64,000 nt of DNA from the NCBI GenBank assembly GCA_964520985.1, contig CAZFPB010000002.1, positions 1 to 64,000 on the forward strand. Direction: 5' to 3'. How positions within the stretch are numbered: position 1 is the first letter of the stretch; every line of letters starts with the position of its first letter. The notes under the pieces were generated by a model. That model was not told the DNA's origin. It worked only from the letters and a program-made list of their open reading frames with translations, and did no database searches. Source of the DNA: CAYSGL01 sp964520985 (GTDB lineage: Bacteria > Pseudomonadota > Alphaproteobacteria > Micavibrionales > Micavibrionaceae). Made by a program: the position numbers and the translations under genes. Positions 41,391-51,500 of this stretch are shown in pieces.

Positions 41391-41615
41391 TCAATAAACT
41401 GGATTTGGTCTTTCTTGTTCAGACTTCAATCTCGCCTGAATGAATTCAGAAATAATATCTCGTTCACCTGGAGTTAAATCAAACGCAAGATCATATTGTA
41501 AACCGCCTCGCATAAAATATGTTATCTCCACCAGTTCTTTTACCATTCTATTAACACCACGTCTCATTTCAGTAAACATATTCTGTATTTGTTCTGTGGT
41601 GCCTTGTCTAAGCAT
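41391..41615 (-). CDS. Small baseplate-hub assembly protein, gp51-like
   Basis: 74 residues. The segment ITYFMRGGLQYDLAFDLTPGERDIISEFIQARL is typical of the small protein encoded next to gp26 in T4-like phages (gp51, needed for hub assembly), from memory. Start codon overlaps the gp26 stop as TAATG, so the two are translationally coupled. Assignment to gp51 is by position and pattern. Confidence 0.55.
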   Translation of the reverse strand: MLRQGTTEQIQNMFTEMRRGVNRMVKELVEITYFMRGGLQYDLAFDLTPGERDIISEFIQARLKSEQERPNPVY

Positions 41616-42424
41616 TACATAAAAAAAGTTATTGGATTAATCGGCAAAGGTTGAATTACTGATTCACCACAGTCGCGACACGTAAATTCACATACTGGAT
41701 TAGCTCCCCAACTACTTGCTTTTCCTACTTCAGCCAATAAGAAATCGGTATACATTGACGGTGCATTCAACAACCAATCGATGATATGCTCTGGATTTGT
41801 AATTCCATCTACTTCTTCAATTACAGCGACTACGGCATCAATCAATGTTTTTCTTAACTCCATGTCAATTAATTCTGGATCTTTGGTCATACCAATCGAC
41901 ATCGCTTGATACATCTTCATCATATCACCAAATCTAGCAGGTCTAAATTTAACAGTCTGACCTGATTCGGTAGTAGTGGTGTAGTTATCTCCAACAGTTG
42001 TGGGATCCAGTGGAACTGTTGCTTGAATGATTGGATACAGATCTATTTCGTAGTGATGCTCTTTCGCACCATCACACGAATGGGTATACGTGAATGGATA
42101 ACTAGATCCATATGAAATTGCACGCATGCACATCATGATATAATCAACGTCTTTCGCAAGTAGCATTTCTGGTTTAATTACCTGAGGAATTCTACGTCTG
42201 AAAATATCAATGAGTGCTTCACCAGATAACAATTTGTCAGGTGATTTCATTTCAATTTCATCTAATGCTGTGATAGGGAAGATATGTACTTCACCATTAT
42301 TCACGCCATCAGCTAATTCTCCATTTTTATAAAACACACCTTGTGACGGAAGACGAAAAGTTTCTCCGGGAATTCGAGTTCTCAGCGTGTTCAACAACGG
42401 GTTTGATGTTTGTTGATCGGTCAT
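41615..42424 (-). CDS. gp26: Baseplate hub protein gp26-like
   Basis: 269 residues from ATG 42424 (MTDQQTSNPLL). The frame is open to 42553, but that stretch crosses the late promoter at 42454-42461 and is rejected. Matches the gp26 family: LRTRIPGETFRLPSQGVFY, GEVHIFPITALDEIEMKSPD, DIFRRRIPQVIKP, DVDYIMMCMRAISYGS, FRPARFGDMMKMYQ. A possible zinc site is formed by CEFTCRDCGE near the C-terminus with an upstream THSCDGAKEHHY. Likely acts with the gp51-like protein in hub assembly. Confidence 0.75.
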   Translation of the reverse strand: MTDQQTSNPLLNTLRTRIPGETFRLPSQGVFYKNGELADGVNNGEVHIFPITALDEIEMKSPDKLLSGEALIDIFRRRIPQVIKPEMLLAKDVDYIMMCMRAISYGSSYPFTYTHSCDGAKEHHYEIDLYPIIQATVPLDPTTVGDNYTTTTESGQTVKFRPARFGDMMKMYQAMSIGMTKDPELIDMELRKTLIDAVVAVIEEVDGITNPEHIIDWLLNAPSMYTDFLLAEVGKASSWGANPVCEFTCRDCGESVIQPLPINPITFFM

Positions 42425-42453
42425 TGTTACCTCCAGAATGGTACATCGTTCAC

Positions 42454-42461
42454 TATTTATC
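42454..42461 (-). promoter_or_regulatory. Late promoter (GATAAATA)
   Basis: Minus-strand octamer 30 bases before the gp26 ATG. Confidence 0.6.
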
Positions 42462-42498
42462 ACCTTAAATGCATCGTTTTTTGTGTGGGTATACGGTT

Positions 42499-42506
42499 CA
42501 TAAATA
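42499..42506 (+). promoter_or_regulatory. Late promoter (CATAAATA)
   Basis: Plus-strand octamer 31 bases before the tape-measure gene; divergent partner of the gp26 promoter. Confidence 0.6.
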
Positions 42507-42537
42507 AGGTAATACTGATACCCTGAGATTAATTTGC

Positions 42538-44934
42538 ATGGCTGACATGACACCAGAAGAACGTCGAATAAAAGAAGCAGAGATTGCTCTTCGACGTAGA
42601 TTGCTTGAGATATTGCAAGTGCAGTCGAGCACGTATGGTACGTTTGCAGACAAAATGAAAACGTTGTTGAACGTAACAGAAGTTCAAACGCATGATTATG
42701 AAGAGAATCTTAAAAAGCAACGTAAAACGTTCAGAGCTGAGGATGAGTTTTCAAAAGCAAGATTAGAGTCAGCAAAACGTGCTAATGACATTCTTGAAAA
42801 GTTAGAACAGACGAAAGCAGCTGGATTACGTCAACAAACTGATTTGGGGTTAAAAATAACTAAGCTGAATCAGAATGTTCTCGACTCTCAGAAGAAGCAA
42901 GCCGAACTACAAAAAGATCTAGAAGAGACGTGGTCTGCCCAAAAGCAAAGTGAGCTGAAAGAACAGCTTAATCAAAATAAAAGAAAGGAAGCTGCCAATC
43001 GAGAAGAAATTCGAAGACATACGGAGCACATTGAACAGATCACTCAACAGCAAGCTAAATTAGACAAGGCTATTGAACTTGCATCAAATGGTCGTGCTAT
43101 GGCTGAGAAGCAGTATATTAATGAATCTTTTGGTGGTGGTGCAGCTCGCAATCTAAAAGATTCTATGGTTGATAAATTTGTTGATGTTATTGGCTCTGTG
43201 TTCTCAGCTAACAATCTTCGTAAGTCTGTAGATCAAGTATGGGAAGCAACTAAAGCTGCAATATCTACAGGTGCTGGTATGGCTATGAAAGATGTGTTTA
43301 CCACATCTTTGTTAGGTTTGAGTCCAAAAGATTACATTGATATGCAAGCTCAATTTCGTACAACGATCTTGGCTGTTGGCGGTGTCAATGAAAACTTCAA
43401 AGCATTAGAAGAAGGGCAGCGGATATTTAAATCGTCGATTGGTGACCTTGCAGAAACGACTAGATTTACACAATCGCAATTAGCAATGCTTGGATCAGCA
43501 GGTATTAGACCGTCTATAGATCAGATCCAACAGTTAAACTCTTCTTATAAAGTGTTACAAACATTGACAGGTCAGACTATGCCTGAAATTGGTCAAATGA
43601 TGACTGATATGATCAAGGAAGAGTCTACGCAAACACGTCTTAAATCAGCTAGAACGCAACAAGAGCGGCAACAAATCATTCAGGGAATGGCTTTGCGCGC
43701 TCAAGAACAGGCTGCTATGGGTATTTCGATTGAGCAAATTAAAGAAACAACTGCAGCTCTTAATAAAATGGCAGGGGCAACTCCAATTGAACGTATAAAA
43801 CAAGCAGCTCGCTTTAGAGCGTTTGCAGGAGCTATGGGTGTTGCAGGTGGTGACGAAGCAAGCGCTCTGATCGTTAAAGGGCAACGTAGAACGGAAGCTG
43901 AGAATGAGCAACTTCGTAAAATATTAGAAGAGACGAGTAATACGTTATCTCAGACTGCTACTGGATCATTAGGTGGTGAAATATTTGCTTCTACGTTAGC
44001 TGACAAATTGGGCTTTGATCAATTACTAGGTCCATCAAGTCCATTTAACACTGTATTGGCTGAAGCTACAAAACCATTACCGGGCGCTGCTGATTCGTTG
44101 ACGAAAGCATCAGAAGAATTATCTGCAGCAGCTAAGTTAATCCAACAAGGATTCAGTGCAGTTAATAACAATCCTATAGTTTTAGCTATATTAGGTGCGT
44201 TAGGCGCTGCAGGAGCAATCGCAGGGAAAGGAGCACTGTCGTCAGCGGTACGTGGAGCTGGTGGAAGGATTGGAGGCGGCGGACGTGCAGCTGGTCGTGG
44301 AATAGGTGGACTTGCAGCTGCCGTTGGTGGTGGCTCAAAAATGCTTGGAGCAGCACGAGCAGTAGGACCGCTAGGATCTTTAGCAGCTGGTGGTTACATG
44401 GCATACGACGAATATTCACGGACAGGAAACATGGGAACCGCCGCTGGCAAAGGAATCGGAACAGCAGCCGGCGGAGCGGCTGGTGGTTGGGCCGGCGCCT
44501 TAGCAGGAGCCAAATTAGGAGGAATGTTAGGTACGTTTGTAGCACCAGGAGTTGGTACTGTAATTGGAGCAGGACTTGGTAGTGCAGCAGGCGCATTGAT
44601 TGGTGGCTGGGGCGGAAGCAAAATAGGCGAATCTATAGGTGGAGCAGTTGCTGGCGATGATAATGCTTCAACGCAAACAGCACGAAACATTTCAACACAA
44701 GTAGATCAAATGAATGAATCTAACTCGTACATGAAAACGTTATTAGAACAATCTCAGAAGACAAACGAATTGCTTGTCGCTCAAAATAGTCAACTTAAAG
44801 GGTTGTTGGACGCAACAGAAGAACAACTTAATTATTTAAAACAAGATTCTGTTGATAGCAAAAGTGCACGAATGGCAAGAGCAGAGCGTAAGTATGGTTA
44901 TCAATCGTGGGTAACCCCTGGAATAAGAGGATAA
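42538..44934 (+). CDS. Tape measure protein (gp29 role)
   Basis: 798 residues (T4 gp29 is 590). Sets tail length and is ejected first. Residues about 1-200 are long charged coiled coil; 200-540 are helical; 545-720 are Gly/Ala-rich with several hydrophobic stretches (PIVLAILGALGAAGAIAG, GAAGGWAGALAGAKLGG, GVGTVIGAGLGSAAGALIGG), the membrane-inserting part of tape measures; the last 70 residues are coiled coil (SYMKTLLEQSQKTNELLVAQNSQL). Six bases before gp25 and next to gp26, as expected for a hub/tail-length gene. Confidence 0.85.
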   Translation: MADMTPEERRIKEAEIALRRRLLEILQVQSSTYGTFADKMKTLLNVTEVQTHDYEENLKKQRKTFRAEDEFSKARLESAKRANDILEKLEQTKAAGLRQQTDLGLKITKLNQNVLDSQKKQAELQKDLEETWSAQKQSELKEQLNQNKRKEAANREEIRRHTEHIEQITQQQAKLDKAIELASNGRAMAEKQYINESFGGGAARNLKDSMVDKFVDVIGSVFSANNLRKSVDQVWEATKAAISTGAGMAMKDVFTTSLLGLSPKDYIDMQAQFRTTILAVGGVNENFKALEEGQRIFKSSIGDLAETTRFTQSQLAMLGSAGIRPSIDQIQQLNSSYKVLQTLTGQTMPEIGQMMTDMIKEESTQTRLKSARTQQERQQIIQGMALRAQEQAAMGISIEQIKETTAALNKMAGATPIERIKQAARFRAFAGAMGVAGGDEASALIVKGQRRTEAENEQLRKILEETSNTLSQTATGSLGGEIFASTLADKLGFDQLLGPSSPFNTVLAEATKPLPGAADSLTKASEELSAAAKLIQQGFSAVNNNPIVLAILGALGAAGAIAGKGALSSAVRGAGGRIGGGGRAAGRGIGGLAAAVGGGSKMLGAARAVGPLGSLAAGGYMAYDEYSRTGNMGTAAGKGIGTAAGGAAGGWAGALAGAKLGGMLGTFVAPGVGTVIGAGLGSAAGALIGGWGGSKIGESIGGAVAGDDNASTQTARNISTQVDQMNESNSYMKTLLEQSQKTNELLVAQNSQLKGLLDATEEQLNYLKQDSVDSKSARMARAERKYGYQSWVTPGIRG

Positions 44935-44940
44935 CAATAA

Positions 44941-45324
44941 ATGTTAAAGAAAGGGTTATACAGAGGTTTTTCATCTTACGAGTATGAGCGAACAAAACGT
45001 TTTCTGCTAACTGATCTCGAATTGGTTAAACGTGATTTATTAAACCATATATTCACAAGTCGTGGTGAACGCGTAGGTCAACCTTGGTTTGGTACTAGAA
45101 TTCCTAACGTACCTTTTGAACCTTTAGATGAAGTAACGATAGATGTCGTACGTGAAGATTTGATTACTGTATTCACGTTTGATCCACGTGTTCAAATGTT
45201 AAATCTATCGGTAGATCCAGATTATGATACGTACAGTATTATCGCTTCAGCACGACTGTTGTATATCGAACTTGATATGGTAGACGACATGGTATTAAAC
45301 ATTCGAACGGAAGACTCAGCATAA
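44941..45324 (+). CDS. gp25: Baseplate wedge protein gp25
   Basis: 127 residues (T4 gp25 is 132). GPW/gp25 family, sheath initiator and structural relative of lysozyme. Matches: RTKRFLLTDLELVKRDLLNHIFTSRGER, PWFGTRIPNVPFEPLDE (the conserved R-G-E-R ... F-G and P-F-E-P region), TFDPRVQMLNLSV. An AGAGGA inside the end of the tape-measure gene serves as Shine-Dalgarno. Confidence 0.92.
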   Translation: MLKKGLYRGFSSYEYERTKRFLLTDLELVKRDLLNHIFTSRGERVGQPWFGTRIPNVPFEPLDEVTIDVVREDLITVFTFDPRVQMLNLSVDPDYDTYSIIASARLLYIELDMVDDMVLNIRTEDSA

Positions 45325-45350
45325 TCGCAAAAATTGAAGATTACCTCGGT

Positions 45351-45358
45351 TATAAATA
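45351..45358 (+). promoter_or_regulatory. Late promoter (TATAAATA)
   Basis: Perfect late octamer 25 bases before the gp6 ATG. Confidence 0.7.
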
Positions 45359-45383
45359 ATAGATTACTGATATGGAATAATAT

Positions 45384-48300
45384 ATGTCGCGCATTGTATC
45401 ACGAGCTGAAAACTGGGAAACAGTATATCAATCATTTGCTAACATTAACTTTGCTGCATTTGATTATAATACGGTTAAGCAGAGCTTAATTGAATATATC
45501 AAATTGTATTTCCCTGAATCGTTTAATGATTTTATTGAAAGCTCAGAATTAATTTCGATCATTGAAGTATTTGCGTACATTGCGCAATTATTCGCATACC
45601 GTCTCGACGTAAATGCTCATGAAAACTTTATTTCAACAGCAGAGCGGCGCGATGCTGTTTTACGTCTTGCTAAATTAATTTCATATAAAGCAGATCGTCC
45701 ATTACCAGCCCGCGGCCTTGTTAAGTTGCAATCAGTATCAACAACTGAACCTGTGTACGACTCAACAGGAACAAACTTAGCAAACCGTGTAATACGCTGG
45801 AATGATACTGCCAATCCAAACTGGAAAGATCAATTTATTCAAGTAATTAACCGTGTATTAGAACGACAGTTTGGATCAGTGCTACCATCTGAACGTTTTC
45901 AAATTGAAGATGTGGTGTTTGAACTATATGGCTTAAACATGACGCCGTTACCAACAGGCGTATTCCGCTACAATGCAAACGTAAGTAGCGGCAACGTACC
46001 AATGGAACTGGTTCCTGTAGATTATGATACGTCTTTAGGGATTGTTGAACGTCGCCCAACTAACAACTCAAATTTCACATTATTATATGGTTCTGATGGA
46101 CTTGGCGATGCATCTAATACGACTGGCTTCTTCTGTTATACTAAGCAAGGATCGTTACAAAAATTTACAACTACGTTTGATGGTATAACTCCTAACCAGA
46201 CATTTGATGTCAATGCGACTAACGTTAACGATACGGACGTATGGTTGAATAACATTGATCCAGACACTGGTGAAATTTTAGATACGCCATCAATTTTACC
46301 TTATCGTCCAACTAACGTAAAATCTGGTGAATGGCAGCAAGTCGATCTAGCACACTCACAAAACGTTATTTTCAATACTAATCCTGCTCGTAACAAATAC
46401 GAAGTTGAAACACTTGACGGTAATAGAATTCGTTTAGTATTTGGTGATGGTGAATTCGCTGATATACCAAAAGGTACGTTTAATATCTGGGCAAGAACGT
46501 CTGTAGATGAAGATTTAGTTGTATCACAAACTGCAGTAATTAATACTTCATCAAGTTTTACGTATGTTGATTCGTTTGGTAGAACACAAACATTTACGTT
46601 TACGTATTCGTTAATCAATTCTCTGCAAAACGCATCTGCTGCTGAAACAATAGAACACATCAAGCAAACAGCTCCAGCAGTTTATTATACGCAAGATAGA
46701 ATGGTTAATGGTGAAGACTATAACGTTTTCCCACTGCAAGATTCTTCTATTTTAAAATTGCGAGCTGTTAATAGAACATTTGCAGGTGATTCCAAGTATA
46801 TTGCATGGCATGATCCGTCCGGATATTATGAAAACGTAAAAATGTTTTCGAATGATGGAATCATGTATTTTCAAGATTCAGGCGCCTCTGAATTGACCCC
46901 AATCATTGGGTTGACAGCACTTAGAACAAATTATCTTGAACCATTAATTGCATCGACTGATATTTTCAACCGACTTGTTAGTATGGGCGTAGCACCTACT
47001 GCTATCCGCAAAACTTTAAACGCAAATGAAGTTGCGAGTATTGATGCTGCTCTTAATGTCAATCCTATGAACGTTCAAATAGTAATGTGGTATGATACTA
47101 CGTTGCTTGCTGGCGCTGGTGAATGGGTAGCTTCGGCAGTTCCTCCTGGTAATACGACAGGATATCCTACGTTAATACAAGTCACACAACCAGAGTTGCA
47201 AGTTAATAGATATCTCGTTACGCGTTTTGGTAGCAGAATTGTTTTTCAAAGTGAAGACTTGAGATTTTGGAATATCAACAATGGTGATCGCGTTATTGAC
47301 TACGATACGTTAAGAACTAATTTTGATCAGATTGTTTTGCTTCAAGCAAACGGTAATTCGAATAGATCAGGATTGTTAACACAAGACTGGCAATTTGATA
47401 TTGTTGGATTGGAATTAATCGATTCCGGTCCATACGCAGCATCAGGTGTTGAAGATACACAACGCGTGAACGTAATCGCAGCTGATTTAAACGGTGATGG
47501 TGTTCCGGATAATACGCAATTGACCGGAATCATAAATCCTTCAGCTAATGTAACTCTAAACGCAGGGCAATCGACTACTGTAACGTTTCCATTGTATTTC
47601 ATCGCTGGTGATGTTAGTTCAAGCAACGGATCGCTAGTATTGACACCAACACTGGATAGTAATGGTATCGGTAATTCCGTAAATGTATTTAATCCGACTG
47701 GTGGTGTAATAACTGCGGCTATAACATTACGTGAATATGTATATTTTAACCGTTTAACAATTGACGACGTGTGGGTTCCGCAACCAACACAGTATCAATC
47801 TATTGAAAGTTATAATAATGACATTATTGCAAATCCGAACCCAGCTGACAGATTATGGACCAGACGTAATGGCCGTGATAATCTTAATTTTGCATGGTTC
47901 CATTTCACGCCATATTATCATTTGACAGATCCAGCACCAAGCAACATCATTGATGCTTATATTATAACTAAAGGATATTATAAGCAGCTTCAACGTTGGT
48001 TGACAGATCCGCAAGCTACCGCACCTGTAGTGCCAACGCCATTGCAATTGCGTACGGATTATTCGTATCTGTTTGATAATAAGATGATATCTGATACGAT
48101 TATTCCGCATCCAGCACAGTTTAAATTACTGTTTGGACCTAGATCAATACCTCAACTGCAAGCTAAGTTGTTGGTAGTTCGTTCAGATAGCAAGACGTTA
48201 ACGGATAATCAAATTAAAACTACAATTGTTGCGACCGTCCGTGATTATTTTGATATTTCAAAATGGGAATTTGGAGAAACGTTCTATTTCTCGGAATTGT

Positions 48301-48494
48301 CAGGAGCAATCCATTCGGTGTTGAGAACTGAAATAAGCTCTGTAATTCTTGTTCCGACATATCAGCAAGACCAATTTGGAGATATGTATGAAGTGCTTTC
48401 GAGAGAAGATCAGATCTTTTATGCAGACATTTCCGTAGATCAAATTGAAATAGTTGCTGGCTACAATGCTACCAACATGCGATTGAATGGATAA
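45384..48494 (+). CDS. gp6: Baseplate wedge protein gp6
   Basis: 1036 residues (T4 gp6 is 660). Forms the inner baseplate ring that transmits the contraction signal. N-terminus NFAAFDYNTVKQSLIEYIKLYFPE, FNDFIESSELISIIEVFAYIAQLFAYRLDVNAHENFISTAERRD region and QTAPAVYYTQDRMVNGEDY are diagnostic for gp6/baseplate J proteins; the C-terminus has VRDYFDISKWEFGETFYFSEL. The extra length lies in the middle, about residues 480-820, where dimerisation-domain-like beta sequence is enlarged. Confidence 0.92.
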   Translation: MSRIVSRAENWETVYQSFANINFAAFDYNTVKQSLIEYIKLYFPESFNDFIESSELISIIEVFAYIAQLFAYRLDVNAHENFISTAERRDAVLRLAKLISYKADRPLPARGLVKLQSVSTTEPVYDSTGTNLANRVIRWNDTANPNWKDQFIQVINRVLERQFGSVLPSERFQIEDVVFELYGLNMTPLPTGVFRYNANVSSGNVPMELVPVDYDTSLGIVERRPTNNSNFTLLYGSDGLGDASNTTGFFCYTKQGSLQKFTTTFDGITPNQTFDVNATNVNDTDVWLNNIDPDTGEILDTPSILPYRPTNVKSGEWQQVDLAHSQNVIFNTNPARNKYEVETLDGNRIRLVFGDGEFADIPKGTFNIWARTSVDEDLVVSQTAVINTSSSFTYVDSFGRTQTFTFTYSLINSLQNASAAETIEHIKQTAPAVYYTQDRMVNGEDYNVFPLQDSSILKLRAVNRTFAGDSKYIAWHDPSGYYENVKMFSNDGIMYFQDSGASELTPIIGLTALRTNYLEPLIASTDIFNRLVSMGVAPTAIRKTLNANEVASIDAALNVNPMNVQIVMWYDTTLLAGAGEWVASAVPPGNTTGYPTLIQVTQPELQVNRYLVTRFGSRIVFQSEDLRFWNINNGDRVIDYDTLRTNFDQIVLLQANGNSNRSGLLTQDWQFDIVGLELIDSGPYAASGVEDTQRVNVIAADLNGDGVPDNTQLTGIINPSANVTLNAGQSTTVTFPLYFIAGDVSSSNGSLVLTPTLDSNGIGNSVNVFNPTGGVITAAITLREYVYFNRLTIDDVWVPQPTQYQSIESYNNDIIANPNPADRLWTRRNGRDNLNFAWFHFTPYYHLTDPAPSNIIDAYIITKGYYKQLQRWLTDPQATAPVVPTPLQLRTDYSYLFDNKMISDTIIPHPAQFKLLFGPRSIPQLQAKLLVVRSDSKTLTDNQIKTTIVATVRDYFDISKWEFGETFYFSELSGAIHSVLRTEISSVILVPTYQQDQFGDMYEVLSREDQIFYADISVDQIEIVAGYNATNMRLNG

Positions 48495-48524
48495 ACACGC
48501 GGTTTGAACACGCGTACCCCTTCT

Positions 48525-48532
48525 AATAAATA
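48525..48532 (+). promoter_or_regulatory. Late promoter (AATAAATA)
   Basis: Plus-strand octamer 26 bases before the GTG of the gp7-like gene. Confidence 0.6.
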
Positions 48533-48558
48533 TTTGAATATTAGTAAGGAATGTACGC

Positions 48559-51500
48559 GTGTCTGACAAATCTGATTTCAATGGCCAACCACGAACCAAT
48601 ATATTTGATTATCTACCTGACGTTTTTAAATCAGATATAAATGATAGTTTTTATGAGATGACTGCCAACCGTCATCTTACTAAAGATGATACAGTTCATG
48701 TTGCAGGCTACGTTGGTGATAAAGCCACAGGTGCGTTAATTGATAATCAATTGCCTGAACCAACAGTTCAACGTCAAGCATTCCAATTGCAGCCTACAAT
48801 GTATGGTGAAATCGGGGATCAACAATACGTAACGTCATTTAAAGCGTTCCAATCACAGATGGAATTGATTGGTGTTGATTTCGAAAGAATGAAGTTGTGG
48901 GGCAATGCTCTTGAATTCAACTGGGTCCCACCAGTTAACTTAGATATGGTTGTTAATTACACAGACTATTACTGGTCGTCTCCAGATGATTTACAAGCAC
49001 TTCCTCAATACTTAACAATTGAAAGCCGTTGCAAAAAACAACAAGCTCAATTAAATGCATATCAAGATCTGATTGAAACAAACGGTTCGACGTTTGCTAT
49101 TGTTGCTATGGATGTTGTTGAGAATATGTTAACGATTGACGGTCAATATAGCACATTATTCATTCCTAATTTCCAAGTATTCTTGAAAGGAACTACTGAC
49201 GTAAATCTTGCAAACCGTTATATGTCAGTATTGCAATCTAGCTATTCTGCAGAAACTGATCAAACGATGATAATGTTAGATCCATCTAACAGTTCTATCG
49301 CCATTCGATCTGCAACAGCTCCAACGGTATCGCTTGTTGGAAGATATTGGGTTGATACGACTGACGATACCGTTTACATGTGGGACGGTGCAGATTGGAT
49401 TCAAGCATTCCCGAGTGCAACAGGCGTTATTTCTCTTGAAGAAATACATAATACAATTGCTCGTACTACAAACTGTATCTGTAATGGTGATTATGGTTGG
49501 GATATGGCATTGTGGGATGATAATGGTGGTGATTGGAGCACGTCGTATTTCTTCGATCTCAAACAACCGACTGAAGCAGATTGGATTGCTATTAATGGTG
49601 CACCGACCGCTGGTGATCTGTGGTTAAATTCTACTAACGACGGATTGTATCAACGAAATGTGGCTAATACTGATTGGGTGTTAACGATTCCAAACTGGAC
49701 GACGGTTATAGGTTCGCAAATGTTTGGGGATGTTTTGTGGGATATGTCTCAAAGCTGCACATCCAACCTTCAAACGATGAACCAATGGTCCAATCAAAAT
49801 AAATGGATTCACAAAACGCAAATGACATCATTTGCTGGAGCCCGCCGTGCCCAATTGCCCATCTTGGAATATGATTCGCGATTGGAGTTAAATGAATGGA
49901 GTAAAACTTCATATGCGTGGAAATATCGGGAATTGCCAGGAGCAGAATTTAATTCTGTAGCAAATGGTCCAACACGTTTTGAACTTGAACCAATCAAAGG
50001 TTACACGTGGGATGCTGTAACAGCAACATTATATCTATACAGTACATTACCGTCAAACTTTGCTATTCGCGATGTAGATTACTCGAGAGTGTTTGTTCCT
50101 GGGTTTAGTTTCGCTATTCGCGATGACAACATGTTTGAACAGCAGTTAACAGTTCTACGCAGCTCTTATAGAGAAACAGTTGCTACTGATCCGCTTCCAT
50201 CTGGTATTTTTGTAACAGCAGTAACCATAAGCAATCCACCTCCTATTCTTCCTGGATCTGGCGGAGCAACTAATTATCGATTAGAACCACTCTATACAAG
50301 TCAAGGACAGGTATGGAGAGGATATCACGTTCATTGGCTGCTTGACGTCGACAATACGACCAACAATCCAGCAGCCCCTCAATTGTTCAATCCGTTGATC
50401 ACTCGCGCAGTTGAAAATGGCGATCCGTATGAAACTATAACAGTAGTTCCAGGGGTTGGAGCTGTTACTGTTGGCCCATATTATCAAGTGTATGCATTGG
50501 ATGATGCAGGAAGTACTGAACTGACAACTGGGGTTGTTGATCTAGATCCATCACTGACGACAACTGGTTTGTTTGCGTTAGCTGGCGCTGATCAATTACG
50601 CGTTTATATCAATGATGAACGCCAATACGGAACGTTTGATGAGATAACAATTCCACAGGCTGTTACTATGCCAGCGTTTTACACTGCAGTTGGTTTTACT
50701 ACATTCTCCAGTGTAACATATGATATTGTATCGGGGATTGCGTTTAATATTCCGTTAGCACAATATGATAAAGTTAGAATCGAGATTGGCGCCGCTACAA
50801 TTTCTGACTTTGGTATGACAGCAGTTCCTGTTCGAACAGAACCTAACGATGCAATCTTCTCTGTTGAAGTTGTTGCAGGAACTCAACCAATTTATCAAGA
50901 CTTAACGTCATACAAAAAAGTTGAACAAACAAAAACTCAAACAAATCAATATCCACTATTTAACAAATACGACGTTATTGACAATACTTTAATTGATGCA
51001 TCACCCTTATTCTATTTTGCTGAAGATCAAAGTGCACCTATTAACACGAACATTCAAAAACGAATTGTGGTTGGAGAAAATAACAACTACGTTTTTGAGC
51101 AGTCGTTAGTAGAACAAGACAATGGCATCATATATTCGTATCGTTTATTAGATGGCCGTGTTGCTGAAAGTACGTATTGGTTTGAACCGTACACCAACAC
51201 ACTAAAACAGTGGAATGGATCAGTTTGGAATCAACGTGTAGCTGTAGTAAATTCACCAACAGAAACGTTTCAGTTTTTTGATCCTATAGTTGACGAACAG
51301 CAACCTTCGGCACCAGTTAATAACATGATTTGGTACGATACCAAAGAACAAGTTGTAAAACAGTGGGACGGTTCACAATGGAATATCATTGCTGCTAAAA
51401 ATAAAATGCATGAAGGTAATCCTACTGAATTCTTGTTATTGGAAGAAGACGGTGATCCTACATTAACTACTATTTGGAGAGGAATACCTCAATACCAAGG

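Noticed and set aside
42425..42553. Upstream extension of gp26
   Set aside because: It would cross the late promoter at 42454-42461 and has no family match.
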